Part shown: positions 8,686 to 18,114 of the stretch, one piece after another | Position numbering within the stretch: the stretch's first letter is position 1 | Layout: every line of letters starts with the position of its first letter | DNA from: JAWWOW01 sp033851265 | Lineage (GTDB): Bacteria > Actinomycetota > Actinomycetes > JAWWOW01 | Assembly: GCA_033851265.1 (NCBI GenBank) | Contig: JAWWOW010000011.1 | Span: 124,001-188,000, forward strand | DNA: 64,000 bases | Direction of reading: 5' to 3' | Notes under the pieces: model-generated | What the model saw: the letters and a program-made list of their open reading frames with translations, nothing else | The model's database searches: none | What the model was told of the DNA's origin: nothing | Position numbers and translations under genes: made by a program

Positions 8686-9633
8686 GTGACATTTGTCCGA
8701 CCCTGGTCCGTCGAGGTAGAGCCAGCGGAAAGTCAGGGACCCCGGCTGACGGTGATCTGGTCCACGGCCATCGGCCTGGCGGTGCTGTCCGTGGCGACGT
8801 ACTGCATAGCCCGGCGCACATGGCCCGGTCGTGAGAACGCCGAGGCTTATTTGCATCTGACGCCAACACGACCTCAGCTGAATGCTCTGCTCGGAATATC
8901 GGTGTTGGCCGTTGTCGTCCTTCTCGTGTGTGGACACCTGATGCGAAGGACTCTTGTCCAGGCCAGCGGCTGGACGCAACGGATCCGATGGGTGGGCTGC
9001 GGCATTGTGCTGGCGCTGCCACTAAGCCTGGCGGTCTTCGCGACCGTCGCCGCACCGATGCACCGGTTAACGGTCGGTGACCAGTTCTGGAAGGGCTTCG
9101 CCTTTGAACGACAGGCAGCGTTCAAGCGTGGCAACCCTGCCGACCCCTCCGCGGCGAAACTCTTTGTGACCCCTCGCCAGTTGGGTCCCGGATGGAACTA
9201 CTTTCAACGTCCTCGGAGGTGCTGTGCAGCCGCTTCGACTGAATCAAACCGAGTCGAATACGGAGCCCGGGCGATCTACGACCGCGCTCCCGGCACGAGC
9301 GCCAGTTCACTGATCCTCGAGAACATCATCTGGCATTCGTCACAGCAGAGCGCGCACCAAGCCTTGCTGGAACGGATGCAGCCATCAGCGTCCGGCGCAA
9401 CGACGTTAAAGCGGACGCCGCTTTCAGTCGGACAACTCGGTGACGAGACAATGGCCTACCACACTGCCAGCGCTGGGTCGGGCCATGACTACGTCATCTT
9501 TCGCACGGGCCGCGTTGTCATCACGTTGCTACTAAGCCTTCGCGGCGGTGCTACGCCGTCAATCGCCGACATTCGGCGGATCGCACACGTCGCCGCGCTG
9601 GCAGCAGGTTCACCGCGCGCCGTAGCCGGCTAG
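8686..9633 (+). CDS. membrane protein of unknown function
   Basis: I do not recognise a family. 315 residues from a GTG preceded by AGGG. Three hydrophobic segments (about residues 22-42, 66-86, 100-122) are followed by a soluble part of about 190 residues, probably outside the cell. It contains a Cys-Cys pair (PRRCCAA). The open frame extends upstream into the hydrolase gene, but that part is Arg-rich and looks like shadow coding; the start at 8686 is a judgement. Its TAG stop and the TAG of the converging gene share the same CTAG (9630-9633). Confidence 0.6.
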   Translation: MTFVRPWSVEVEPAESQGPRLTVIWSTAIGLAVLSVATYCIARRTWPGRENAEAYLHLTPTRPQLNALLGISVLAVVVLLVCGHLMRRTLVQASGWTQRIRWVGCGIVLALPLSLAVFATVAAPMHRLTVGDQFWKGFAFERQAAFKRGNPADPSAAKLFVTPRQLGPGWNYFQRPRRCCAAASTESNRVEYGARAIYDRAPGTSASSLILENIIWHSSQQSAHQALLERMQPSASGATTLKRTPLSVGQLGDETMAYHTASAGSGHDYVIFRTGRVVITLLLSLRGGATPSIADIRRIAHVAALAAGSPRAVAG

Positions 9634-10022
9634 CTCGACTCGGCGAGCTCGTCCGGTTTCAGCGCACGCAGCACGCAGAACTCGTTGCCATCGGGATCGG
9701 CAAGGACCACCCAGGTCACGTCCTCGCCTTGGCCGACATCGACGCGGCGCGCTCCGAGCTTCTCGAGGCGTTCTACCTCCGCGACTTGATCCGCGGGTCG
9801 GAGATCTAGATGCAGCCGGTTCTTCACCGTCTTGCCTTCGGGTACCCGAATGAAGAGCAGGTCAGGAGACACACCGTCTTCCCGGCTACCAGCCGGCGGT
9901 TCGAGGGCTACCTCGTCGGCCTCCTCGAACGTGCGTCGCCAGCCAAGTGCCTCCTGCCAGAAGGCAGCGATCCGAGCAGGATCGTGCGTGTCGATGCTGA
10001 GGCACTGGATACGCAGGCTCAC
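9630..10022 (-). CDS. VOC-fold (glyoxalase/bleomycin-resistance-like) protein
   Basis: 130 residues with the VOC pattern: RIQCLSIDTHDPARIAAFWQ at the start, LHLDLR in the middle and a closing LADPDGNEFCVL motif. Such proteins are metal-dependent isomerases, dioxygenases or drug-binding proteins; substrate is not predictable. The GTG start overlaps the stop of the SRPBCC gene (GTGA), so the pair is translationally coupled. The open frame extends further upstream but that portion shows no family similarity. Confidence 0.75.
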   Translation of the reverse strand: MSLRIQCLSIDTHDPARIAAFWQEALGWRRTFEEADEVALEPPAGSREDGVSPDLLFIRVPEGKTVKNRLHLDLRPADQVAEVERLEKLGARRVDVGQGEDVTWVVLADPDGNEFCVLRALKPDELAESS

Positions 10023-10474
10023 GATTCGGCCGCCTCCTTCAACCTGCGCAGGGTGATCTGCATGTTCGCCTCGTTTGAGGCAACTCGATCCTTGATCCCC
10101 ATGACAACGGGATAAACGGCGCGCAGCCACCCTGGCCGACGGTCGGTCCACTCCTCGGTGACCGTGCAGCCACTCGGTGCTGAGTCGATCGTGTAACCCC
10201 ACTCGGCAACCCTGAACGGCCCGAAGGTGACCGCGAACGCAAACTTCCGGCCGGGATCAGCGTCGGTGACGGTGCACTTCGACGACCACCGGCGCCAGCC
10301 GTGGCGGTTGTTTCCCTTGAAAGTCGCCCCTACTGCCGGCCCCGCTGCGCCACGCAGCCAGTGGCCACCGGTGTTCTCCGGACTCCACTCCCCCATGCGC
10401 GTGATGTCGCTGATCAGTCGGTACACATCTTGTGGCTCGGCCGCGACGCTTTCCATGACTCGTAGATCTGCCAT
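10019..10474 (-). CDS. SRPBCC-family (START-like) protein
   Basis: 151 residues in the polyketide-cyclase/START-like fold: an N-terminal strand MADLRVMESVAAEPQDVYRL, then ISDITRMGEWSP and a central beta-sheet with TVTEEWTDRRPGW. These bind hydrophobic ligands or modulate partner enzymes. The ATG at 10474 has AAAGGG 6-7 bases upstream; the longer upstream frame is shadow. It forms a two-gene unit with the VOC protein and is divergent from the FAD oxidoreductase at 10535, 60 bases away, so all three may be co-regulated. Confidence 0.7.
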   Translation of the reverse strand: MADLRVMESVAAEPQDVYRLISDITRMGEWSPENTGGHWLRGAAGPAVGATFKGNNRHGWRRWSSKCTVTDADPGRKFAFAVTFGPFRVAEWGYTIDSAPSGCTVTEEWTDRRPGWLRAVYPVVMGIKDRVASNEANMQITLRRLKEAAES

Positions 10475-10534
10475 GACTGCCCTTTCGTCGACGACAGCCC
10501 TATTCTGTCGGCTGGCGCGAGGCAGGGGGCCCAC

Positions 10535-11719
10535 GTGTACGACGCCATCATCGTTGGCGCGCGGTGCGCCGGATCGGCCACCGCGCTGTTGCTCGCCCGC
10601 AAGGGGTATCGCGTCCTCGCGGTTGATCGCAAGACATTTCCCAGCGACACGATGTCCACCCACTACATCCACACTGAGGGACTCGCTCGACTCAGAGCCT
10701 GGGGACTGCTCGAGGACCTGATCGCGACCGGCTGTCCGCCAATCAGTGAGATTGAGTCCAGCATCGAGGGCAACGGCTTCGTCTCCACCATTCCCAGCTA
10801 CGACGGGCTCTCCGTGGGCTACTGCCCACGTCGGACGGTCCTCGACCAACTAATGGTCGACGCCGCGCGCGCGGCCGGTGCCGACATCCGCGAGGGCGTG
10901 GTCGTCGACGAACTGCTCCGCGACGTCACAGGCGTGGTTACCGGGGTGCGCGCGCGAACCGACGACGTCCTCTTCGATGAAAGCGGCCGCATCGTCATCG
11001 GAGCGGACGGAAGGCGCTCGCGCGTGGCGCAGCTTGTCGAATCGGAGCAGTACGACGAACGACCCGGGACCGCGTTTTGGTACTACAACTACTTCCCCGA
11101 CCTTGATGTCGTACCGGCAATGCTCGCGTTCTCGAACCAGATCGGCGCGTTCCTGAACCCGACACACGACGGCGCGCACGTCGTCGGCGTTGGGAGCCGT
11201 GTCGAGCACTTCGCAGACTTCAAGACCGACATCCCGGGCAACTTCCTTCGATATTGGCGCCTGGTCTCCCCCGAGATTGCCGACCACCTCGCCGCAGCGC
11301 AACCGATTGAACGATGGGTCGGCACTGCCGACGTTCCGGGTTTCCATCGCGTTCCGTTCGGTGCGGGCTGGGCACTCGTCGGCGATGCCGGACTGCACAA
11401 GGACCCGATCACCGGAAGCGGCATCACCGAGGCGTGGCTGCAGGCAGAATGGCTGGCCGACGCAATCGACGACGGATTTTCCGGCCGGCGAAGCCTGTCC
11501 AACGCGCTTGCCGACTACCAGCAGCGACGCGACGACCATTCGCGCGACTGGTACGAGTGGACGCATGCGACCGCGAGGCTGGACCCGATCCCCGAACAGA
11601 TTGCGTCGATTTTCGCCTCGCTCAACGAGGACCGCGTCGCCGCAGACCGCTTTGCGATGCTGAACGCCGGGTTGATAAGCATGCGGGATTTCTACGCGCC
11701 GTTCTTCGCCAGCGCCTGA
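10535..11719 (+). CDS. FAD-dependent oxidoreductase (geranylgeranyl reductase/hydroxylase type)
   Basis: 394 residues. The Rossmann FAD motif at the start is VGARCAGSATA (residues 7-17), the variant seen in geranylgeranyl-reductase, halogenase and aromatic-hydroxylase relatives; the second FAD motif is ALVGDAGLHKDPITGSG near residue 290. GTG start with AGGGGG about 8 bases upstream. Not enough residues are diagnostic to pick reductase or monooxygenase. Confidence 0.75.
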   Translation: MYDAIIVGARCAGSATALLLARKGYRVLAVDRKTFPSDTMSTHYIHTEGLARLRAWGLLEDLIATGCPPISEIESSIEGNGFVSTIPSYDGLSVGYCPRRTVLDQLMVDAARAAGADIREGVVVDELLRDVTGVVTGVRARTDDVLFDESGRIVIGADGRRSRVAQLVESEQYDERPGTAFWYYNYFPDLDVVPAMLAFSNQIGAFLNPTHDGAHVVGVGSRVEHFADFKTDIPGNFLRYWRLVSPEIADHLAAAQPIERWVGTADVPGFHRVPFGAGWALVGDAGLHKDPITGSGITEAWLQAEWLADAIDDGFSGRRSLSNALADYQQRRDDHSRDWYEWTHATARLDPIPEQIASIFASLNEDRVAADRFAMLNAGLISMRDFYAPFFASA

Positions 11720-11741
11720 CTCTCTGCAACCGGCGCATCGT

Positions 11742-11747
11742 TACGAT
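11742..11747 (+). promoter_or_regulatory. -10 box of otsB
   Basis: TACGAT, 7 bases before the ATG at 11755, fits a leaderless start and decides between this ATG and longer readings of the frame. Confidence 0.5.
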
Positions 11748-11754
11748 CGTTGCC

Positions 11755-12585
11755 ATGCCGCTGCCTGAACCGCGGACGCCCGCGGGTAAGGCGGGAATGC
11801 GCGCGTTGCTCACCACTCCCGCGAACGCGATGATCGCGCTCGACTTCGACGGCACGCTCGCGCCGATCGTTGACCGGCCGCAAGATGCCCGCGCTCTCCC
11901 TGAAGCAGTTCCCACACTGGCCCGCATCGCGAAGCATGTCTGCGTTGTTGCGATCGTCACCGGCAGGCCGGCGATCAGAGCGATCGAGCTCGGTGGCTTC
12001 CGCGGCGCAGCCGGCCTCGAGTCAATGGTCATCGTCGGGCAGTACGGCCGCGAGCGGTGGGATGCAGCCACGGACACGATGACGGATCGGCCGGTGCCGC
12101 CCGACGTCGAAGTCGTGCGTAAGGAGCTGCCCGCACTGCTAGCCGATGCGCCAGACGGGGTGAGTATTGAAGACAAGGGAGCAGCGCTCGTCGTACACAC
12201 CCGCCGCACCGCGGACCCGGCAGCGACACTGGCCACGCTCGAGCCTCGGCTAACCGCACTCGCCGACAAGTACGGCTTGATCATCGAACGCGCACGTCTC
12301 GCCCTCGAACTACGACCACCAGGATTCGACAAGGGCAGAGCATTGCGCCAACTGGTGCAGGAGTACGCCGCACGGGTGGTCGTCTTCGTTGGCGACGACC
12401 TCGGCGACCTCCCTGCGTACGACACCGTCGAGGCGCTGCGCGGAGAGGGTGTGGCCGGCCTCACCGTCGCCAGTGCCTCTGCAGAGGAGCCGGCGCTCAC
12501 CGAACGCGCGGACATCGTGGTGGATGGCCCGCACGGCGTGATTGATTTCTTGGACGAGCTGGCACGCGCGCTAGCTACTCGCTGA
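11755..12585 (+). CDS. otsB: trehalose-6-phosphate phosphatase
   Basis: HAD-superfamily phosphatase removing phosphate from trehalose-6-phosphate. 276 residues. Motif I is LDFDGTLAP with nucleophile Asp30 and acid/base Asp32; the metal-binding motif IV is FVGDDLGDLPAYD; a C2-type cap lies between, with GQYGRERW as family signature. No otsA is in the window. Its trehalose product is the substrate of TreS at 54842-56548. It converges on gatB and the ends overlap by 11 bases. Confidence 0.88.
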   Translation: MPLPEPRTPAGKAGMRALLTTPANAMIALDFDGTLAPIVDRPQDARALPEAVPTLARIAKHVCVVAIVTGRPAIRAIELGGFRGAAGLESMVIVGQYGRERWDAATDTMTDRPVPPDVEVVRKELPALLADAPDGVSIEDKGAALVVHTRRTADPAATLATLEPRLTALADKYGLIIERARLALELRPPGFDKGRALRQLVQEYAARVVVFVGDDLGDLPAYDTVEALRGEGVAGLTVASASAEEPALTERADIVVDGPHGVIDFLDELARALATR

Positions 12586-14077
12586 CACCGAGCCGCTCGA
12601 GGATCAACGTGCGCGCCTTGGCCGCGTCTGCCTGACCACCCGTCGTCTTCATGACGGCACCCACGAGGGGGCCAATCGCTTTCAGGTTGCCGCCGCGGAT
12701 GCGTTCGACAACGTCGGGTTGCGCGGCGATCGCCTGGTCGACGGCGGCCACGATCGCGCCGTCGTCGGCGACGACCCAGCCGTGCGTTGCGATGACGGTG
12801 TCCGGCTCTCCTTCGCCCCCCAGCACCGCGTCAACAACCTGACGAGCCAACTTGTTGGTCAGCGCACCTTCGGACTCCAGAGCAACGACGCGAGCGAGTT
12901 GCTCCGGAGTGATTTGCAGGTCGTGGACATCGATGTCGCTCTCGCTGGCCTTCCCAACGAGGTATCCCATCCACCACCCGCGGGCCGCACCGGCAGCAGC
13001 GCCGGCTGCGATCGTCGCGGCGACGAGGTCGAGCACGCCGGTGTTTGCCATCTGTGACATGTCGAGGTCGGAGAAACCGTGCTCAGTGGCGACGCGCCGC
13101 CGACGAGCAGCTGGCAACTCAGGGAGTGCGTCGAGCAGCCCCTGCACAAACTCCCGCGGCGGTGCTAACGGCACGAGGTCGGGCTCCGGGAAGTAGCGGT
13201 AGTCCTGGGCCTCTTCCTTGCTTCGTCCGGGCGACGTCGTACCCGTGTCCTCATGGAAGTGGCGTGTCTCCTGGACGATGCGCTCCCCCGCGTCGATCAA
13301 CGCGGCCTGCCGTTCGACCTCGAACCGCACGGCCCGCTCGACAGATCGGAAGGAGTTCACGTTCTTGGTCTCGGTGCGCGTCCCCCACGTCGATGAACCC
13401 TTCGGTGCGAGCGAGACGTTGACGTCGCACCGCAGGCTGCCCTGCTCCATGCGCGCATCAGAGGCACCGAGCCCACGCACAAGGTCGCGAAGCTCCGTGA
13501 CGTACGCCCGTGCCACCCGGGCCGCCTCACGTCCCGTCCCGGCGATCGGTTTGGTCACGACCTCGACAAGCGGGATGCCCGCGCGGTTGTAGTCGACGAG
13601 GGAGTAGTCGGCACCGTGAATGCGACCGGTCGCGCCGCCGACGTGCAGGCTCTTGCCGGTGTCCTCCTCGAGATGCACGCGTTCGATCTCGACGCGGTAG
13701 GTCGAGCCGTCCACGTCGATGTCGATCCCGCCCTCAACGCAGAGTGGCTCGTCGTACTGCGAGATCTGGAAGTCCTTTGGCATGTCCGGGTAGAAGTAAT
13801 TCTTCCGCGCGAACCGACACCATTCCGCGATCGAGCACCCCAGCGCGAGACCGATGCGCATCGTGTGCTCGATGGCCGCCCTGTTTGTCACGGGCAACGA
13901 CCCAGGCAGCCCAAGACACACCGGGCAGATCTGGGTGTTCGGCGGAGCCCCGAACTCCGTTGGGCAACCGCAGAACATCTTTGACGCCGTCGACAGCTCG
14001 ACGTGGGTCTCTAGCCCGATCACGGGGTCGTAGCGATCGAGCGCTTCGTCATAGGGCACCAGGCTGACAGTGGTCAC
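12575..14077 (-). CDS. gatB: Asp/Glu-tRNA amidotransferase subunit B
   Basis: tRNA-binding and kinase subunit of GatCAB, which converts Glu-tRNA(Gln) and/or Asp-tRNA(Asn) to the amides using ammonia from GatA. 500 residues: cradle domain from YDPVIGLETHVEL, the motif PKDFQISQYD, zinc-site cysteines CGCPTEFG/CPVCLG, helical and C-terminal YqeY-like domain (GxxGPLVGAVMKTTGGQAD). The GTG at 14077 overlaps the gatA stop in a GTGA junction; the 12 extra upstream codons of the open frame are rejected. Confidence 0.96.
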   Translation of the reverse strand: MTTVSLVPYDEALDRYDPVIGLETHVELSTASKMFCGCPTEFGAPPNTQICPVCLGLPGSLPVTNRAAIEHTMRIGLALGCSIAEWCRFARKNYFYPDMPKDFQISQYDEPLCVEGGIDIDVDGSTYRVEIERVHLEEDTGKSLHVGGATGRIHGADYSLVDYNRAGIPLVEVVTKPIAGTGREAARVARAYVTELRDLVRGLGASDARMEQGSLRCDVNVSLAPKGSSTWGTRTETKNVNSFRSVERAVRFEVERQAALIDAGERIVQETRHFHEDTGTTSPGRSKEEAQDYRYFPEPDLVPLAPPREFVQGLLDALPELPAARRRRVATEHGFSDLDMSQMANTGVLDLVAATIAAGAAAGAARGWWMGYLVGKASESDIDVHDLQITPEQLARVVALESEGALTNKLARQVVDAVLGGEGEPDTVIATHGWVVADDGAIVAAVDQAIAAQPDVVERIRGGNLKAIGPLVGAVMKTTGGQADAAKARTLILERLGVSE

Positions 14078-15552
14078 AGCTCCGGTACCTCCTCGAACAA
14101 CGGGTGACCCCAACGTTCGACGAGAGCAGCCTCCAGCGCTGACCCCGCACGATAGAGACGGTCGTCGGCCATCGCGGGCGCCATGATCTGCAGGCCGACC
14201 GGCAAGCCGTCATCAGGCGACAACCCACAGGGCAGTGACATGGCGGCGTTGCCGGCGAGATTGGACGGAATCGTCGCCAGGTCCGCTAGATACATCGCCA
14301 TCGGGTCGTCAACGCGCTCACCGATCGGGAAGGCCGTCGTCGGTGTTGTCGGTGACACGAGTACGTCGACCTGCTCGAACGCGGACGCGAAGTCCCGGGT
14401 GATGAGCGTCCGCACTTTCTGTGCCTGGCCGTAGTAAGCGTCGTAGTAGCCCGACGACAGTGCGTACGTGCCGAGGATGATCCGACGCTTCACCTCTGGT
14501 CCGAACCCAGCCGCCCGCGTCTGGCTCATCACCTCTTCGGCTGACCGTGTCCCGTCATCGCCCACCCGGAGGCCGTAACGCATTCCGTCGAACCGCGCGA
14601 GGTTGCTCGAGCACTCGCTCGGCGCGATCAAGTAGTAGGCCGGCAGCGCGTACGCAAAGTGCGGACAGGAGACCTCGACAACCTCCGCGCCGAGGTCGGC
14701 GAGCACGTCCACCGCTTCCCGGAACCGTTGTTCCACACCAGGCTGGTAACCCTCGCCGGTGAGTTCCTTGACGATGCCCACGCGAAGGCCGCGCACGTCG
14801 CCGCTCCGTGCGGCACCGACGACATCGGGAACCGCTGCGTCGATCGACGTCGAGTCGCGGGGGTCGTGCCCGGCCATCGCGGCGTGCAACAACGCCGTGT
14901 CGAGCACCGTCCGCCCAAACGGTCCCGCCTGGTCGAGCGATGACGAGAACGCGACCATGCCGTACCGCGATACGCCGCCGTAGGTCGGCTTCACTCCCAC
15001 GAGCCCACAGACCGCGGCAGGTTGCCGGATCGAGCCACCGGTGTCGGTGCCGATCGCGAGCGTTGCTTCGTACGACGCGACGGCGGCACTCGAGCCACCA
15101 GAGGATCCGCCCGGAACGCGCGCGAGGTCCCACGGGTTGTGCGTGGGACCGAATGCAGAGTTCTCCGTCGATGAGCCCATCGCGAACTCATCCATATTCG
15201 TCTTGCCGAGCATGACCACGCCGGCGTCACGTAGTCGCTGCACAACCGTCGCGTCGTACGGCGGAATCCACCCGTCGAGGATGCGCGACGAACACGTCGT
15301 CGGTACGCCGCGCGTGACAAAGAGATCCTTGACTGCAAGTGGTACGCCGGCCAGCGGTCCGGTGACCTCGCCGGCATCCACCCGGCGTGCTTGTGCGAGC
15401 GCGCCCTCCTCATCGATGTGGAGGAACGCGTGCACCTTGTCGTCGACAGCACGAATGCGGTCGAGATGCGCTTGGGTCACGTCGAGGGCCGAGACCTCAC
15501 GGGATGCGATGCGCGCGGCGACATCGACGGCCGTCATTCGGGTCAGCTGCAC
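14074..15552 (-). CDS. gatA: Asp/Glu-tRNA amidotransferase subunit A
   Basis: Glutaminase subunit of GatCAB, amidase-signature family with a Ser-cisSer-Lys triad. Visible: the Lys motif PLAVKDLF, the Gly/Ser signature GGSSGGSSAAVAS and the nucleophile region GTDTGGSIRQPA. GTG at 15552, one base after the gatC stop, gives 492 residues, as usual for GatA; an ATG five codons further in is an alternative. Longer upstream reading (62 codons) runs through gatC in another frame and is rejected. Confidence 0.96.
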   Translation of the reverse strand: MQLTRMTAVDVAARIASREVSALDVTQAHLDRIRAVDDKVHAFLHIDEEGALAQARRVDAGEVTGPLAGVPLAVKDLFVTRGVPTTCSSRILDGWIPPYDATVVQRLRDAGVVMLGKTNMDEFAMGSSTENSAFGPTHNPWDLARVPGGSSGGSSAAVASYEATLAIGTDTGGSIRQPAAVCGLVGVKPTYGGVSRYGMVAFSSSLDQAGPFGRTVLDTALLHAAMAGHDPRDSTSIDAAVPDVVGAARSGDVRGLRVGIVKELTGEGYQPGVEQRFREAVDVLADLGAEVVEVSCPHFAYALPAYYLIAPSECSSNLARFDGMRYGLRVGDDGTRSAEEVMSQTRAAGFGPEVKRRIILGTYALSSGYYDAYYGQAQKVRTLITRDFASAFEQVDVLVSPTTPTTAFPIGERVDDPMAMYLADLATIPSNLAGNAAMSLPCGLSPDDGLPVGLQIMAPAMADDRLYRAGSALEAALVERWGHPLFEEVPEL

Positions 15553-15553
15553 C

Positions 15554-15853
15554 CTAAGGTTCCTCGTCCAGGATGCGTGGCACGCGGAAACGTCCGTCTT
15601 CCGCGGCCGGAGCGGCCGCGAGGACCTCCTCGCGGGGCAACGACGGAGTGATGATGTCGTCCCGGAACACGTTGGTGAGTGGTACCGAGTGCGACGTGGG
15701 CGGGATGTCTGCGGCCGCAACCTCGCCCACGCGAGCAACGGACGCGAGGATGACGTCGAGCTGGGTGGCGAGGTGGTCGAGCTCCTCGTCGTTCATCGCA
15801 AGCCGTGCCAGCCGCGCCAGATGCGCGACTTCTTCACGGGTGATCGACGGCAT
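15554..15853 (-). CDS. gatC: Asp/Glu-tRNA amidotransferase subunit C
   Basis: 99-residue clamp subunit that wraps GatA and GatB. Conserved N-terminal pattern ITREEVAHLARLARL and C-terminal R-x-D-x-x motif (FRDDIITPSLPREEVLA). The ATG at 15853 has a GAGAGAG ribosome site. First gene of the gatC-gatA-gatB operon; a TAGACT box at 15888-15893 on the same strand is a possible -10. Confidence 0.94.
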   Translation of the reverse strand: MPSITREEVAHLARLARLAMNDEELDHLATQLDVILASVARVGEVAAADIPPTSHSVPLTNVFRDDIITPSLPREEVLAAAPAAEDGRFRVPRILDEEP

Positions 15854-15949
15854 GACACGACTCTCTCGCGACGGCGGGGAACGCAGCGAGTCTATTTGGT
15901 GAGCGCTGCTCAGGTGCGGATGGCCAAGCTCAATGAGCAAGCCCAACAA

Positions 15950-18007
15950 TCACGCAGAGGGCGGGACTGCCACGAGCCGCGGGCGACAGGAATCTTCCAA
16001 CCACGCAGTGGCTTCGTGCGGCGGCATGGCCTTGGCGAGATACCACCCTTGTGCGGCGTCGCAGCCCATCCGCGAGAGCGCATCCCATGCGGACGCCGTC
16101 TCGACACCTTCGGCCACGACGCGCAGGCCGAGCGCGTCGCCGAGATCGATGATCGACCGGACGATCGTCGCGTCTTCTTCCTCTTCGACCATGCGCTGGA
16201 CGAACGACCGGTCAATCTTGATCTCGCTGACCGGAAGTCGCTTGAGGTGCACCAGCGAGGAGTAGCCGGTCCCGAAGTCGTCCAGGGACAGCGCGACTCC
16301 CAACTCGTCGAGCCCACGGAGCACGCTGATGACGCCGTTGGGGTCCGCCATGAGGACGTTCTCGGTGATCTCTAGCAGCAGAGCAGACGACGGCACGTCG
16401 TACGCGTTGAACCGCTCGCGCAGGAAGGGCACCAACTCCGGATCGTGCAGGTCGCGAATGGAGATGTTGACGGCGACCTGCACGTCTAGGCCGCCGTGAT
16501 GCCACGAGGCGACCTGAGACAGCGCACGGTCCACGACGAACCGGGTGAGCGGACGCATGACGCCGGACTGCTCCGCGGCAGGGATGAAGTCGTCCGGCGG
16601 CACGTTGCCCCGGCGCGGGTGCTGCCAGCGCAGCAATGCCTCGACGCCCATGATCATGCCGTCGGGGAGGTGCGCCTTGGGCTGGTAGTGAAGTTCTAAC
16701 TCGCCCATTTCGATTGCGCGTCGCAGGTCGCCGAGCAACGACAACCGCGTCGTCGAGTTGCGGTCCTTGTCGGCGTCATAGGACTCGATGCCAGTGCGTT
16801 GTTCCTTGGCGACGTACATCGCGACGTCCGCGCGTTGCAACAGGGTGTGGCTGTCGGGGGCGTGCGTCGGGTAGAGCGCCATGCCAATGCTGGCTTCGAG
16901 CTCAAGTGAGAGTCCATCGACGACAAACGGCCTAGCCAGCTCGGCACGAGTGCGGTCAGCGACGTCTCGGGCGGTTTGTTCGTCGTCGAGGTCTGGGAGC
17001 AGGACCGCGAACTGGTCACCGCCGAGACGCGAAACGACGTCACCCGGACGGAGCGTTCCTTCGAGTCGGGTCCCGACAAGTTGGAGAAGCCGGTCACCGA
17101 GGTCATGACCAAGCGTGTCGTTGATGTCTTTGAACCGGTCCAGGTCCAACACCAGCAAGGCAGCACGGGTGTCCGTGCGATTCGCTTCCTCGAGAGCCGC
17201 CCGCACCCCACGCTGCAACATCTTGCGGTTGGGCAGTCCGGTCAGGCTGTCGTGGAGAGAGCTGAACTCACGCTCGCGGCTGGCCTTGGCGCTCCAGTAC
17301 ATGGCGCCGAGTGGCGGTACGAACAGCGGCAGCAACCAGGCGCTGCGATCAACTGCCGCGACGACGAGTGGTGAGAGCGCCATGAGGCAGGTCGAGATCG
17401 CCACCTGATAGCTGAGGTCCTCCATGAAGACCGCGCCGAAGCCCTTGCGGCGGAACAATGCGAGAGCAAGGGAGACAACTGCATCGTTGACGACGAAATA
17501 GGCGACTGCGGCTAACGCGATGACCCACAGGTCAGCCCCGATGAGCACGTGCGGATGGAGCGGCGAACCAAGACGTCCGGCCAGATGCAGCACACCCGCG
17601 GCGGCACCCCACGACAACGTGAACTGCGAAACGTTGAACGCGGTACGCCAGGGTGCCTTGCCCTTGAGCACGTCGGCGATGAGCGCCGCGACGGCCTGCA
17701 GCAGAACCGCGACACCGAAACCCCAGTGCAGCAAGACGGCGAAGACGAACGGCGTCGATGTCGGGACGCCTTCGGGATCTGGGGTGTTCAGCGTGGCGAG
17801 TGGGCGCAGCTCGGCGGCCACCACGATCCCCGCGATGATCCAGAACCCTGGCCCTAGTGCGGCGAAGTCCTTGCGGTGCAGCGCGAGTACGGCGATACCC
17901 AGAAGGGGGAGCCCGACGACGGCGTTGAGCGCGATGTAGACCCAGAAAGGAGACAGGAGCGCGTGCCGGACGTCTTCGCGATTCTCCGGACGCGCCGACA
18001 CGTGCAC
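15950..18007 (-). CDS. multi-pass membrane GGDEF-EAL protein, probable c-di-GMP phosphodiesterase
   Basis: 685 residues. A hydrophobic sensor region with about six to seven membrane segments (residues 18-240) precedes GGDEF (about 250-410) and EAL (about 425-675). The GGDEF site reads GGDQF (329-333); loss of the metal-binding Glu makes cyclase activity doubtful. The EAL site is intact (E456-A-L; ITEN; DDFGTGYSSL with Asp576-Asp577). The membrane part resembles MASE-type integral sensors but I cannot name it. GTG at 18007 follows AGGGGAAG closely; a GTG two codons later is possible. Confidence 0.88.
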   Translation of the reverse strand: MHVSARPENREDVRHALLSPFWVYIALNAVVGLPLLGIAVLALHRKDFAALGPGFWIIAGIVVAAELRPLATLNTPDPEGVPTSTPFVFAVLLHWGFGVAVLLQAVAALIADVLKGKAPWRTAFNVSQFTLSWGAAAGVLHLAGRLGSPLHPHVLIGADLWVIALAAVAYFVVNDAVVSLALALFRRKGFGAVFMEDLSYQVAISTCLMALSPLVVAAVDRSAWLLPLFVPPLGAMYWSAKASREREFSSLHDSLTGLPNRKMLQRGVRAALEEANRTDTRAALLVLDLDRFKDINDTLGHDLGDRLLQLVGTRLEGTLRPGDVVSRLGGDQFAVLLPDLDDEQTARDVADRTRAELARPFVVDGLSLELEASIGMALYPTHAPDSHTLLQRADVAMYVAKEQRTGIESYDADKDRNSTTRLSLLGDLRRAIEMGELELHYQPKAHLPDGMIMGVEALLRWQHPRRGNVPPDDFIPAAEQSGVMRPLTRFVVDRALSQVASWHHGGLDVQVAVNISIRDLHDPELVPFLRERFNAYDVPSSALLLEITENVLMADPNGVISVLRGLDELGVALSLDDFGTGYSSLVHLKRLPVSEIKIDRSFVQRMVEEEEDATIVRSIIDLGDALGLRVVAEGVETASAWDALSRMGCDAAQGWYLAKAMPPHEATAWLEDSCRPRLVAVPPSA

Positions 18008-18114
18008 CTTCCCCTCGCATAGTGCGGGGGTGGCGTTGACGGCGGGATCCCCTGGAAGGGTGATCGGCAGGCACTCGTGGATCTTGAGGGACCGATCGGC
18101 CCGCGCCAGATGGG

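Noticed and set aside
7613..9055. 480-codon minus-strand frame
   Set aside because: Antisense to the hydrolase and the membrane protein; composition typical of a shadow.
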